A stretch of 18,104 nucleotides of DNA, taken from NCBI GenBank assembly GCA_003225595.1, contig QIAR01000166.1, positions 1 through 18,104 on the forward strand. Reading direction: 5' to 3'. Under the pieces are notes generated by a model. That model had not been told where the DNA came from and did not search any database. It saw only the letters and a program-made list of their open reading frames with translations. The stretch is from Acidobacteriota bacterium (GTDB lineage Bacteria > Acidobacteriota > Terriglobia > Terriglobales > Acidobacteriaceae). The stretch's first letter is position 1. Each line of letters opens with the position of its first letter. Below, piece by piece: positions 1-8,007 of this stretch. Position numbers and translations under genes: made by a program.

Positions 1-1
1 C

Positions 2-1027
2 ATCAACACGGCTGGTGGCGCTGGGGCGCAGATCAGTCCCAATCTCGCGGGACGGCTTGCCGCCGACTTTGCCCAGTGCTACCAGGTGTTCAAAACAAGC
101 AACCCAACATACGCAAACCAGTGTCTTGTTTCGGCGGAGCACATTTTCGATCTGGCGAACACCACACCCAGCAGCCTGCTAACCGTGGCTCCGAACAGTT
201 TCTACCCGGAAACTGAATGGCGCGACGACCTGGAGCTGGGAGCAACTGAAATCTACTTTGCCCTGCAGCCGGGGAACCTGCCAGGCGGGCTGCCGCATAC
301 CGATCCCATGTTCTATCTCACCGCAGCGGCAAACTGGGCGAATGCTTATATCCATGGACCGAACGACGCGGCTGACACCTTGAACCTCTATGACGTAAGC
401 GGCCTTGCGCATTACGAGCTATACCGCGCGATCGGACTGGCTGGGGCGTCCGGATTGGCGGTGACCCAGGCCGACTTGTTAAGCGATCTCAACAAGCAAT
501 TGAGCAAGGCGGTGACTCAGGCGGGAACAGATCCGTTCGGATTCGGGTTTCCCTGGGCTACGTACGACACCACCTCGCACGGCGCGGGGCTGGCTGTCAT
601 GGCCAGCGAATATACGTTCCTGTCCGGCACGAACACCTACACCGATTTCGGCACTCGTTGGCTGGCGAACATCCTGGGCACCAACGCCTGGGGCACGTCG
701 CTGATTGTGGGAGACGGAAGCACGTTTCCTGATTGCATGCAGCATCAGGTCGCGAACCTGGCTGGCTCGTTGAATGGTTCGCCCCCGGTTCTGCTGGGCG
801 CAGCCGTCGAGGGACCGAACTCCTTCGCCGCGAAGGGCACGCTCACCGGGATGAGAACCTGTCCCCAGAACGGTGCGGATGTGTTCGCGCAATTCAACAA
901 TACCAAAGCCGTTTACAAGGACTTCGTGCCGTCGTTTTTCACGGTGGAACCGGCGATCGACCTCACCGCATCCTCCCCGCTGGCTTTCGCTTGGCAGATT
1001 GCGGGCGCTCCATCGGGCACCCCGTAA
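2..1027 (+). CDS. Glycoside hydrolase family 9 (endoglucanase-like), C-terminal part
   Basis: The reading frame is already open at base 2, so the gene starts before the window; the first ATG at 86 is internal. The visible ~341 residues match the second half of the GH9 (alpha/alpha)6 barrel: a WRDDLELGATEIY stretch, a W-x-N-x-x-G-x-N-x-WG-x-S segment followed by VGDGSTFPDCMQHQ, and near the end SFFTVEPAIDLTASSPLAFAW. In GH9 the Glu of this last motif is the general acid, while the two catalytic Asp lie in the N-terminal half, outside the window. GH9 enzymes hydrolyse beta-1,4-glucans or related oligosaccharides and are usually secreted; the signal peptide cannot be seen here. The gene ends with TAA and is followed within 10 bases by a strong hairpin. 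The family is confident, the substrate is not. Confidence 0.85.
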   Translation: MNTAGGAGAQISPNLAGRLAADFAQCYQVFKTSNPTYANQCLVSAEHIFDLANTTPSSLLTVAPNSFYPETEWRDDLELGATEIYFALQPGNLPGGLPHTDPMFYLTAAANWANAYIHGPNDAADTLNLYDVSGLAHYELYRAIGLAGASGLAVTQADLLSDLNKQLSKAVTQAGTDPFGFGFPWATYDTTSHGAGLAVMASEYTFLSGTNTYTDFGTRWLANILGTNAWGTSLIVGDGSTFPDCMQHQVANLAGSLNGSPPVLLGAAVEGPNSFAAKGTLTGMRTCPQNGADVFAQFNNTKAVYKDFVPSFFTVEPAIDLTASSPLAFAWQIAGAPSGTP

Positions 1028-1035
1028 CTCAAAAT

Positions 1036-1059
1036 GGAGGGCGGCGCAAGTCGCCCTCC
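1036..1059. terminator. Hairpin downstream of the GH9 gene
   Basis: GGAGGGCG (1036-1043) pairs perfectly with CGCCCTCC (1052-1059) around an 8-base loop that can add one G-T pair. It starts 9 bases after the stop codon of the GH9 gene. No clear T-run follows, so it may be a 3'-end stabiliser or attenuating terminator rather than a textbook intrinsic terminator. Its arms share GGAGGGC/GCCCTCC with the hairpin at 6199-6230. Confidence 0.5.
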
Positions 1060-1243
1060 CATCTTCGCCAGTATGCTGAACCGATGGAGTCTGACTTCCT
1101 TCTGGCGTTCTGCATTGTGCTAGTATCTGCTTGAGTTAATAGCGCCTGCGCCGCACGCCTGTGTTGTCAGGCTGCCACACGCGGCACACGGCGTTTTTCC
1201 CGGGCCTATACCACATTCAAGCGCGAGTCTTTCTGCCGGAATT

Positions 1244-2497
1244 ATGATGAAAGATACCTTAGGAGTCCTGCTGGCCGGAGGCGCGGGTGAACGCCTTTAC
1301 CCTTTGACCCGCGATCGCGCCAAGCCCGCGGTCACCTTCGGCGGCATATATCGCATCATCGATATCACACTCTCCAATTGCATCAATTCCGACCTGCGCC
1401 GGGTCTACATTCTCACGCAGTACAAGGCGCTCTCGCTGAACCGGCATATTCGCGAAGGCTGGAATATTGTGGGCCGGGAAGTGGGAGAGTTCATTGAAAT
1501 CCTCCCGCCCATGAAGCGGGTCAGCGAAAATTGGTATATGGGTACGGCCGATGCGGTCTATCAAAACATCTATTCGATCGGCTCGGAACAGCCGAAGCAC
1601 GTCGTCATCCTTTCCGGTGACCATATCTACAAGATGAATTATGAGCGCATGCTCAAACAGCATCGCGATTCCGGGTCCGACGTAACCCTTGCCACGATCC
1701 TGATGGATCCATCAGAGTCGTATCGCTTCGGCGTCGTGGAGATCGACCGTGACAGCCGCATCACCGGTTTCCTGGAAAAACCGCAGCAGACGGATATCCG
1801 CTCGCCCTACGATCCCACCAAGATTTCCGGCTCGATGGGCATTTACATTTTCAACACCGATGTGCTCATTCCGGTGCTGCTCAAAGATGCCGAAGATCCC
1901 GATTCCAGCCACGACTTCGGCAAAGATATTTTGCCTAAGATGGTCGATGAATACCGCGTCTACTCGTTCAATTTCGTCGACGAGAATAAGAAAGAGGCGT
2001 TGTACTGGCGTGACGTGGGGACGTTGGAAGCTTTCTACGAAGCCAATATGGACATCGTCTCGGTTTCGCCGGTATTCAATCTTTACGATTCGGAGTGGCC
2101 CATTCGCACTCACCAGCGACAGTATCCGCCAGCCAAATTTGTCTTTGCCGAACCGGGCCGAATGGGCCAGGCACTGGATTCGATCGTTTCTTCGGGCTGC
2201 ATCATCTCCGGCGGCACGGTGAAGGGCAGCGTGCTTTCGCCTGATGTGCGGGTAAACTCGTATACCGAGGTGGATTCCAGCATCCTATTCACCCACGCGA
2301 ATGTGGGACGTCACTGCCGCATCCGGCGCGCCATCCTCGACCGCGACGTGCACGTTCCCGAAGGCACCACGATCGGCTACGACGTGGAAGCCGACCGCCA
2401 GCGATATTTCGTGACCGACACCGGCATCACGGTGGTGACGCGTGACTATTCGCTGTTTGAGAACCCGGTGACGGTGGATTACTTCACCAGCGAGTGA
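1244..2497 (+). CDS. glgC: Glucose-1-phosphate adenylyltransferase (ADP-glucose pyrophosphorylase)
   Basis: GlgC makes ADP-glucose and pyrophosphate from ATP and glucose-1-phosphate, the committed step of bacterial glycogen synthesis in the cytoplasm. The 417-residue length fits the family (about 400-430). Visible motifs in order: nucleotide-binding GGAGERLYPLT (residues 12-22) and RAKPAV (25-30), LSNCINSDLRR, WYMGTADAVYQN, the catalytic-Asp segment LSGDHIYKM, FGVVEID, GFLEKP (glucose-1-phosphate site), SGSMGIYIF, and YWRDVGTLEAFYEANMD. The C-terminal ~110 residues form the left-handed beta-helix (SGCIISGGTVKGSVLS and following hexapeptide-like repeats), which carries the allosteric/oligomer interface in this family. 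The start is ATG-ATG with only a weak CCGGA upstream. No glgA or glgB is next to it; the uracil-DNA glycosylase follows after 43 bases on the same strand and may be co-transcribed. Confidence 0.96.
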   Translation: MMKDTLGVLLAGGAGERLYPLTRDRAKPAVTFGGIYRIIDITLSNCINSDLRRVYILTQYKALSLNRHIREGWNIVGREVGEFIEILPPMKRVSENWYMGTADAVYQNIYSIGSEQPKHVVILSGDHIYKMNYERMLKQHRDSGSDVTLATILMDPSESYRFGVVEIDRDSRITGFLEKPQQTDIRSPYDPTKISGSMGIYIFNTDVLIPVLLKDAEDPDSSHDFGKDILPKMVDEYRVYSFNFVDENKKEALYWRDVGTLEAFYEANMDIVSVSPVFNLYDSEWPIRTHQRQYPPAKFVFAEPGRMGQALDSIVSSGCIISGGTVKGSVLSPDVRVNSYTEVDSSILFTHANVGRHCRIRRAILDRDVHVPEGTTIGYDVEADRQRYFVTDTGITVVTRDYSLFENPVTVDYFTSE

Positions 2498-2540
2498 GGG
2501 CCTTTCGAGGGCGGTACTTTCCAATCGGGAAGCAATCAGC

Positions 2541-3236
2541 ATGACACGCCTGCCCACCTGGCTCACTCGACTCAATCAGGAAGTCGTCGCCTGCGTCCGC
2601 TGCCCACGCCTGGTCGCCTATCGACAGCGGATCGCGCGCGAGAAAAGGCGTGCCTACCTTGAGTGGGATTACTGGGGCAAACCTGTGCCCGGGTTTGGCG
2701 ATCCCAATGCCCGCGTCGTGATTCTCGGACTTGCGCCGGGCGCTCATGGCTCCAACCGCACCGGACGTCCTTTTACCGGCGATTCCTCGGGCAATTTCAT
2801 GTATCCGGTGCTGTATGAAACCGGCTTTGCCAGTCAGCCCAATGCAACCCACCAAGGCGATGGCCTCGAATTAAGGGGTGCGTACATTACTGCGGCCGTA
2901 CGCTGCGCGCCGCCGGACAATAAGCCCACGCCGCAAGAACTTGCCAACTGCGCTCCCTTTCTCGATCGCGAATTGGATGGACTGAAGCAGGTGAAAGTAG
3001 TGGTCGCATTGGGGCGGGTCGGCTTCGATGCCTACCTGAGCTACTTGAAACGCCGCGGATTACTGAAAAGCAAGCAGCCCTATGTTTTCCAGCACGGCGC
3101 GAACTACCGGATGCCGAACGGCACAATCCTGCTCGCCTCCTACCATCCGTCCAACCAGAACACGAATACTGGGAAACTCACGCGCGAAATGTTCGTGATA
3201 ATCTTTCAAGAAGCGGCACGGCTAGCCGATAGATAA
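2541..3236 (+). CDS. Family 5 uracil-DNA glycosylase (UDGb type)
   Basis: Uracil-DNA glycosylases remove uracil (and in UDGb, also other deaminated bases) from DNA and start base-excision repair. The 231-residue protein has the four Cys expected for the 4Fe-4S cluster of family 4/5 enzymes: C18 and C21 near the N-terminus, C122 and C137 in the middle. Motif 1 reads GLAPGAHGSNRTGRPFTGD (63-81), which lacks the polar catalytic residue seen in families 1 and 4 and is the hallmark of family 5. Motif 2 is ASYHPSNQNTNTGKLT near the C-terminus. The start ATG follows a CGGGA-type ribosome site and lies 43 bases after glgC. Family 5 is well known from thermophiles and actinobacteria. I see no truncation. 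Confidence 0.9.
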   Translation: MTRLPTWLTRLNQEVVACVRCPRLVAYRQRIAREKRRAYLEWDYWGKPVPGFGDPNARVVILGLAPGAHGSNRTGRPFTGDSSGNFMYPVLYETGFASQPNATHQGDGLELRGAYITAAVRCAPPDNKPTPQELANCAPFLDRELDGLKQVKVVVALGRVGFDAYLSYLKRRGLLKSKQPYVFQHGANYRMPNGTILLASYHPSNQNTNTGKLTREMFVIIFQEAARLADR

Positions 3237-3467
3237 AGAGGGACGGCTGCCGTCGATACCGGATCCGTGTACCTTCCCTTGCCCGGGTCACAACTCAAAA
3301 AACCCAGGGGCACGAACCGGGACGGCGCCGCCCCACCAGCTTTCGTGCAGCACTAAAATCTACGCCCTGTCAACTTACGAAGCTCTGTGGTTTACATCGC
3401 ATGCTACTGCCGTTGCCCATCATACAATTGCAAATGAAATCCAATTTCACCTCAGCGGGAGCTTAGC

Positions 3468-4337
3468 GTGGTCTCTTGGTTTCGCGATCCATTCCGTGGC
3501 CTCTTGCTGGCTCTCGTTTTATGCGCCTGCGCCGAACCCCTCGCTCAGCAGACGCCTGCGCCCGCTCCCTCTCGCGAGCCTCGCATCCAGGACAACAGCT
3601 TCCTTGTCGAGGAGGCTTACAACCAGGAATACGGGGTAGTACAGCACATCAGCGGCTTCACGCGCTTCTGGAATAGCAAGGACTGGGTCTACACCTTCAC
3701 TCAGGAATGGCCCGTGCCGGGTGACGCTCGTCACCAACTCAGCTATACCTTGGCGGCGGTCAGCGCGGGCTCTCTTCCCAATTCCGGGCCGGGAATCGGA
3801 GACGCGGCGCTCAACTACCGTTATCAATTGGTGGGTAACAGCAACTCACGGATCGCCTTCGCGCCCCGCATCAGCATGTTTCTGCCCAGTGGTGACCCGG
3901 AACAAGGGCGCGGCTTCGGTGGTCTCGGGCTGCAGTCGAGTCTCCCCTTCAGCCTCGTGTTAAATCGCAAACTGGTCAGCCACTGGAATCTGGGTGCCAC
4001 CATCGTGCCGCACGCCCGGAATGCGGATAACCAGCGAGCGACAACCGTCGGCTACAATCTCGGCCAGAGCTTTGTGTGGTTATTTCGTCCGCGTTTTAAT
4101 TTTTTATTGGAAACCGTTTTTGCCAGATCCCAATCGATTATTGCCTCTGAAAGAACCCAATGGTCGAGCTCGCTTCTTCTGAACCCCGGAGTTCGGTGGG
4201 CATATAACTTCAAGAACGGATTGCAAATTGTCCCTGGCGTCGCGGTTCCCGTCGGCGTGGGCCCCAGCGCGGGCGAGAAAGGCATATTCCTATATCTGAG
4301 CTTCGAGCATCCGTTTCGCAAATTGCCAAGGGACTAG
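3468..4337 (+). CDS. Outer-membrane beta-barrel protein (phenol-degradation MetA-like/transporter family)
   Basis: A 289-residue protein with an N-terminal signal peptide: basic start, hydrophobic run LLLALVLCACA and likely cleavage near PLAQQ. It is followed by a Pro/Ala spacer and then alternating amphipathic strands (for example FTRFWNSKDWVYTFTQEWPV, GIGDAALNYRYQLVG, RIAFAPRISMFLPSGD, GLQSSLPFSLVL) and an aromatic-containing final strand (LYLSFEHPF). GIGDAALNYRYQL is typical of the putative outer-membrane transporter family named after MetA of phenol degradation. Substrate unknown. The start is GTG at 3468 with AGCGGGAG six bases upstream, which is better than any later start. It converges on murB with only 21 bases between the stop codons. 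No operon partner is visible. Confidence 0.75.
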   Translation: MVSWFRDPFRGLLLALVLCACAEPLAQQTPAPAPSREPRIQDNSFLVEEAYNQEYGVVQHISGFTRFWNSKDWVYTFTQEWPVPGDARHQLSYTLAAVSAGSLPNSGPGIGDAALNYRYQLVGNSNSRIAFAPRISMFLPSGDPEQGRGFGGLGLQSSLPFSLVLNRKLVSHWNLGATIVPHARNADNQRATTVGYNLGQSFVWLFRPRFNFLLETVFARSQSIIASERTQWSSSLLLNPGVRWAYNFKNGLQIVPGVAVPVGVGPSAGEKGIFLYLSFEHPFRKLPRD

Positions 4338-4358
4338 GCAACTCGGCTAAAGAGGAAT

Positions 4359-5405
4359 TCAGAACCCGAGGAGCACCGGTTCCGGCTCCAGCCGAATTCC
4401 CCAGATTTCCTGCACTCGATCTTGAATGTGCTCCTTCAGTGCAAGGACATCGGCGGCCGTAGCTCGGCCACGATTCACGATGGCCAGCGCGTGCTTGCGG
4501 GAAATCCCCACGGGGCCGCTGCTGTAGCCCTTGGAATAGCCGGAATGCTCCACCAGCCATGCCGCGGAAATTTTCTTCTGCGCGTCCAGGGCAGGGTAAC
4601 TGGGAATCTGCAAGCCGCGTGCTGCTGCCCGCTCGATGAGTTCCCGATACTGCTCGGCCGAGAGCACGGGGTTCTTGAAGAATGATCCTGCGCTGCGGCA
4701 GTCCTCATCGCCCGGGACGATCAGCATCGCTTTGCTGGCACGAATCTGACGGACCGCCTCTCGTGTCTCCGCTAGTGAGGGCTTCGAAGTCCTGCCTGCG
4801 AAGTATTTCTTCAAATCGGCATAAGCAATGTGCGGCTCCCCGCCGGGTGTCAGAGCATAGCTAACGCGCAGGATGATGTACCGCCCGCGTTCGGTGGTAT
4901 TGAAGATGCTGGTACGATAGGCAAACCCGCAAGCCTGGTTGCAGAGTTCGCGCACCTCGCAATCTCTCAAGTCCAAAGCCTGCAAGGAATCAATAGTCTC
5001 TGCCACTTCCTGGCCATAGGCACCGACGTTCTGCACTGGCGTTCCACCTACGCTGCCGGGGATGCCACTCATGCATTCCACACCGGCGCAGTTGCGGGCT
5101 ACGGCACGAGCCGTGAATTTGTCCCAATCCACGCCGGCCCCGACGTCAAACACAACCTTGCCGTCCTCATCATGTTCCTCGATTGCCGGGATGCTCACCT
5201 TGAGCACTAATCCAGGCCATCCGGCATCCGAGACCACCAGGTTACTGCCGCCGCCTAGGACAAAAAGAGGTAGACCCTGGGCCCGTGCGTACCCGACTGC
5301 GTCGTGGACTTCCGAAATCGTCTTCGCCTCAACGAAATATCGCGCTGGCCCGCCGACTTTTAGGGTAGTCAGGGGCGCCAGCGGCACATTTTCCTGGATG
5401 AGCAT
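4359..5405 (-). CDS. murB: UDP-N-acetylenolpyruvoylglucosamine reductase
   Basis: MurB is the FAD/NADPH enzyme that reduces UDP-GlcNAc-enolpyruvate to UDP-MurNAc, a cytoplasmic step of peptidoglycan synthesis. Using the ATG at 5405 the protein is 348 residues. Motifs in order: TTLKVGGPA at the N-terminus, the FAD-binding LGGGSNLVVSD (50-60), CMSGIPGSVGGTPVQNVGAYGQE, CGFAYRTSIFN (the Tyr/Arg loop of type I MurB), SAGSFFKNP with the catalytic Ser, AAWLVEHSGYSKG, and LEPEP near the C-terminus, which carries the family's catalytic Glu. A longer frame reaches TTG at 5447, but that start lacks a ribosome site and overlaps a likely -35 box, so ATG 5405 is preferred. Neither start has a good Shine-Dalgarno. 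It is a lone gene, not next to other mur genes. Confidence 0.94.
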   Translation of the reverse strand: MLIQENVPLAPLTTLKVGGPARYFVEAKTISEVHDAVGYARAQGLPLFVLGGGSNLVVSDAGWPGLVLKVSIPAIEEHDEDGKVVFDVGAGVDWDKFTARAVARNCAGVECMSGIPGSVGGTPVQNVGAYGQEVAETIDSLQALDLRDCEVRELCNQACGFAYRTSIFNTTERGRYIILRVSYALTPGGEPHIAYADLKKYFAGRTSKPSLAETREAVRQIRASKAMLIVPGDEDCRSAGSFFKNPVLSAEQYRELIERAAARGLQIPSYPALDAQKKISAAWLVEHSGYSKGYSSGPVGISRKHALAIVNRGRATAADVLALKEHIQDRVQEIWGIRLEPEPVLLGF

Positions 5406-5417
5406 TATTGACAACAG

Positions 5418-5447
5418 TATATATGTCTCATTTCCACAACAATCCAA
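5418..5447 (-). promoter_or_regulatory. Possible murB promoter giving a very short leader
   Basis: On the minus strand TTGGAT (5447-5442) is followed after 18 bases by TATATA (5423-5418). A transcript starting 6-8 bases later would begin only a few bases before the ATG at 5405, consistent with the absence of a Shine-Dalgarno there. This is a consensus-by-eye call. Confidence 0.3.
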
Positions 5448-5673
5448 ACCAGGTTGTCATGCTTGAAGCGAAGTGGGGTGGCTTACGACTGTGTGCCGCG
5501 GAAAGGCCGTAAATGGGATCGGCGATCACGGGTGGACCGCATTTCCAGGGTTGGCATTGTATGAGATCCTTCGCGGACAGGTACTCAGGATGACAAACTC
5601 GCGATTCCGTGAGTGGGAGTATCCGGACTTGCAGTATCTATGATAGAGATAGAGATAGACATTGAGATTGAGC

Positions 5674-5679
5674 AAGGAG
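5674..5679 (+). promoter_or_regulatory. Ribosome binding site that fixes the bacilliredoxin start
   Basis: AAGGAG lies 5 bases before the ATG at 5685. It decides against the upstream in-frame ATG at 5613, which would add 24 residues of low-complexity Ile/Glu sequence not expected in the family. Confidence 0.8.
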
Positions 5680-5684
5680 TTGAA

Positions 5685-6119
5685 ATGTACCCTGAGATCA
5701 TGGTGAGTCCCATGCGCGAGGAACTGACTTATCTAGGAATTGAAGAATTACGGACAGCCGACGAAGTCGATCGCGCGCTCATGCATTCCGGCACGACGAT
5801 GGTGGTGGTGAACTCCATATGCGGCTGCGCTGCCGGACGCATGCGTCCCGCGGTCCGCCTCGCGTTACAGCACTCCACCCAGCCGGACAAGATCGTGACC
5901 GTATTCGCGGGCCAAGATAAGGAAGCCACTGATCGTGCCCGCGCGTATTTCACCGGCTACCCGCCATCGTCGCCCTCGATTGGCATTTTGCGTGACGGCA
6001 AATTGGTTTACATGATGCAGCGCAGCGACATCGAAACGACGGAAGCCAACCAGATTGCTACCGACCTGAAGACTGCTTTCGAAAAGTTCTGCGCTAAGCC
6101 AGCAGCCACCACGCGTTAA
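5685..6119 (+). CDS. BrxA/BrxB family bacilliredoxin
   Basis: Bacilliredoxins (YphP/YqiW, formerly DUF1094) are thioredoxin-fold proteins that remove bacillithiol from S-bacillithiolated proteins in Firmicutes. Homologues also occur in Acidobacteria and Bacteroidetes. The 144-residue length is that of the family. The start MYPEIMVSPMREEL is characteristic, and the active site is the C-G-C motif at residues 46-48 within VVVNSICGCAAGRMRP. The later FTGYPPSSPSIGILRDGKLVYMM also fits. The C-terminus ends in a short disordered stretch. It is divergent from murB (280 bases apart, including a short run of imperfect ATAGAG/ATTGAG repeats at 5641-5672) and convergent with the C1 protease. Whether this organism makes bacillithiol cannot be told from this window. 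Confidence 0.92.
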   Translation: MYPEIMVSPMREELTYLGIEELRTADEVDRALMHSGTTMVVVNSICGCAAGRMRPAVRLALQHSTQPDKIVTVFAGQDKEATDRARAYFTGYPPSSPSIGILRDGKLVYMMQRSDIETTEANQIATDLKTAFEKFCAKPAATTR

Positions 6120-6198
6120 TTGCCACCAGATTTTGCAGCCGCTGAATAAAAACGAGTAAGTGTATGATCCATTTTTTACGCAGCGCCGCTGTGCCCCT

Positions 6199-6230
6199 AG
6201 GAGGGCGGGACTCAGCAGTCCTGCCCTCCT
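6199..6230. terminator. Strong hairpin between convergent bacilliredoxin and protease genes
   Basis: AGGAGGGCGGGACT (6199-6212) pairs with AGTCCTGCCCTCCT (6217-6230) around the loop CAGC; all 14 positions pair, one of them G-T. It sits 80 bases after the bacilliredoxin stop and 16 bases from the protease stop, so it can serve both strands. No T-tract flanks it. The outer arms match those of the hairpin at 1036-1059. Confidence 0.6.
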
Positions 6231-6246
6231 CGAGTATGCTTGATGG

Positions 6247-7143
6247 CTAGAATTTCCCTGTATCCACCCACTCATCCTTGACGACGGACCACCAGTCCAC
6301 CGCTAGCCCCTCGGTAACGTACCGGTACGCCAGCCAGGCATACCCGTTGAGGCCCCACCCGGTGCCCCAGGAGTTGCGAACCAGCAGCGCTCCCTTGTCG
6401 CTGTTGATCGTCAAGTTGTCGTCGTATCCCACGGCAACATTGGCGTGCCCGCCATACAGCCTGCTGTTTGGCGCCGGAAAAGCTACCTGGCCGTTTGCGG
6501 GAATGTGCATGTATTCGTCGTACACAGGAAAGCCGAACATGCTGGGAAACCCGGCTCCCAGGTAGTTCTTGATGTTCTGCAGGACCTGCGCCCCTGTTAA
6601 CGGCGAAGGATCCAGGCGGAAATACTTGATCGCCTGGAAATTCGCGGCGAATGCGTAGCAGAACGCGGTTGGCTCTACATCGAAGCTCACGATCTCGTAG
6701 GGCCAGTACTGCTCCGGAGGCGCCCCAAACAGGACCAAGGCACCCATAGTGGAGCGCAGATAAGCACCGGTGTCTCCGGTGAGCCCCAGCAGGTTGCGCG
6801 TCGCTTTGTAGATGAACAGGCGAGATGCGTCGATATACCGTCCGGACGCCCGCTTCTCGAAGTACTCGACGAGCCCTGCGGCTGCGTTAGCGGTGCAGGA
6901 TCCAAGCGCCTGTTGGTCTTCAATCGGTGAACAGAATGCGCGAAGATCGACGGTAGGGCTAAGGGCTGGGGCCGCCGCGGCTGCACTCGCACGCCCGCCT
7001 CCTTTGGTCGAAACGGAGCCCACGCGCGAGGACACTTGCGTCCTTGTGAGCAGAGTGGAAACTTCCGCGCTATTTTCTGTGTAGTCCTTGATGCTAGGGA
7101 CATCTGGGAGCCATCCCAGACCTCGAGTGCTTACGGCCGGCAT
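6247..7143 (-). CDS. C1 (papain-family) cysteine peptidase
   Basis: A 298-residue protein carrying the complete papain catalytic set: oxyanion-hole Gln77 and nucleophile Cys83 in EDQQALGSCTANA, His233 in YGGHANVAVGYDD, and Asn257 in LLVRNSWGTGWG. The N-terminus begins RGLGWLPDVPSIKDYTEN, a short conserved leader of bacterial C1 peptidases. It is followed by a Ser/Ala/Gly-rich linker (about 38-62) and then the mature-like domain starting VDLRAFCSPI. No signal peptide or membrane segment is visible, so it is either cytoplasmic or exported by another route. The start ATG at 7143 has AAGGAAG about 6-7 bases upstream. Substrate and role are unknown. It is a lone gene with a 5' leader that can form a hairpin (7159-7184). 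Confidence 0.88.
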   Translation of the reverse strand: MPAVSTRGLGWLPDVPSIKDYTENSAEVSTLLTRTQVSSRVGSVSTKGGGRASAAAAAPALSPTVDLRAFCSPIEDQQALGSCTANAAAGLVEYFEKRASGRYIDASRLFIYKATRNLLGLTGDTGAYLRSTMGALVLFGAPPEQYWPYEIVSFDVEPTAFCYAFAANFQAIKYFRLDPSPLTGAQVLQNIKNYLGAGFPSMFGFPVYDEYMHIPANGQVAFPAPNSRLYGGHANVAVGYDDNLTINSDKGALLVRNSWGTGWGLNGYAWLAYRYVTEGLAVDWWSVVKDEWVDTGKF

Positions 7144-7647
7144 AGTACACTTCCTTGAGCGGGCGAGCCTAATTCAAGGCCCGCCTCGAAAATAAAAAAC
7201 AACTTTTATTCCTAAATTCAGAACAAAACCAGGCATTTGCGATGAAAAAGAGCGACTTGAGATCGCGTTGCAGCCCCTTTGTCCTCGTGTCCTCGTTCTG
7301 ATTTTGGAACAACGGAAAACAAATAGAGCGACCACCCCTAAGGTCCTGTGGATTAAGGTGTGATCGCCTGTTGTCGGAGATGGGCCGTTAGTGCCCACAA
7401 CAGTGGTGCTAGTAGGCATTCTAAGCACGCCCCTTCGCCCCCGCTTGTTCCGAAAATAGAACAAACTTCGGTTTCCTCTTACCAATCGTCGGCAACATCC
7501 CAGAATGCGGCAGCATCAAGGGCCGTGTATCGCCATGTAGCAAGCTACGTCTCCACCGCACGTTTCTCTAGAGGCACAGCTTGCCATCTCGCGGGCCGAT
7601 TATGCCGCCTTGCGTTGATCGTGCTTTAATACCCACGCGAGGCCTCC
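7144..7647. other. 500-base gene-free stretch upstream of the protease
   Basis: Short ORFs on both strands here have no recognisable domain, no convincing ribosome site and shadow-like composition. Near the protease, GCGGGC (7159-7164) can pair with GCCCGC (7179-7184) in the presumed leader, next to the ribosome site. The adjoining 7190-7220 is A/T rich and is the likely place for the protease promoter on the minus strand, but I cannot assign -35/-10 boxes with confidence. Nothing else is visible. Confidence 0.4.
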
Positions 7648-7908
7648 ATGAAGCCCAGCTTGCCACTATTTTGCGCCATTCTTTGGTTGCTAGTTCCTCC
7701 TCTGTTTGCCGCGGATGCCTGGCGTGCGCCGTCCAAAGACCAGATCGATGGCATCTACCCGCAGGTCGAAACGCTCTACATGGACTTGCATCGCAACCCT
7801 GAACTCTCGCTGCATGAGGAGAAAACGGCTGCCAGGATAGCCGACCAACTCCGTCATCTCGGGTTCGACGTGACCACGGGAGTCGGCGGCACCGGTGTGG
7901 TTGGCGTA
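7648..7908 (+). pseudogene. 5' fragment of an M20-family amidohydrolase
   Basis: About 87 codons match the start of secreted M20D amidohydrolases (hippurate/IAA-amino-acid hydrolase type): signal peptide (LPLFCAILWLLVPPLFAADAW), then IYPQVETLYMDLHRNPELSLHEEKTA and HLGFDVTTGVGGTGVVGV. In full-length relatives the next segment leads to the metal-binding D-x-D and the catalytic domain (about 430 residues in total). Here homology stops abruptly after GVVGV near 7908, ten foreign codons follow and the frame stops at 7941. All metal ligands are therefore absent and it cannot be an active enzyme. Downstream the DNA belongs to a gene on the opposite strand, marking a sharp junction at about 7903-7908. 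Confidence 0.82.
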
Positions 7909-8007
7909 AATCTCCCCTCCTGTAATCGGCTCGTCGGTTGAAGGGGCTTGTTCAGCCACGAAGGTTGCCCCCTTCACGGAGATTCCACCGCTTACGATGG
8001 CGACCAT
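7909..8007 (-). pseudogene. Truncated second ORF of a minus-strand two-ORF unit
   Basis: The ATG at 8007 overlaps the stop codon of the preceding small ORF (TAATG), a classic coupling arrangement. About 33-35 residues (MVAIVSGGISVKGATFVAEQ, then APSTDEPITGGEIYA) precede the junction with the M20 fragment. The frame stays open to 7690, but beyond ~7905 it is only the antisense of the M20 gene, so the native C-terminus is lost. I do not recognise the family. It could instead be the continuation of the upstream ORF after a frameshift. Confidence 0.4.

Noticed and set aside
3243..3254. Small GACGG/CCGTC hairpin after the uracil-DNA glycosylase
   Set aside because: Only five base pairs with a three-base loop and no T-tract; not above chance in high-GC DNA.
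5613..5684. N-terminal extension of the bacilliredoxin from ATG 5613
   Set aside because: It encodes an Ile/Glu-rich stretch created by short ATAGAG-type repeats, lacks a ribosome site, and the family starts at MYPEIM, which has AAGGAG in place.
7174..7485. 103-codon minus-strand ORF upstream of the protease
   Set aside because: Basic, low-information sequence with no ribosome site or domain, overlapping the likely protease promoter.
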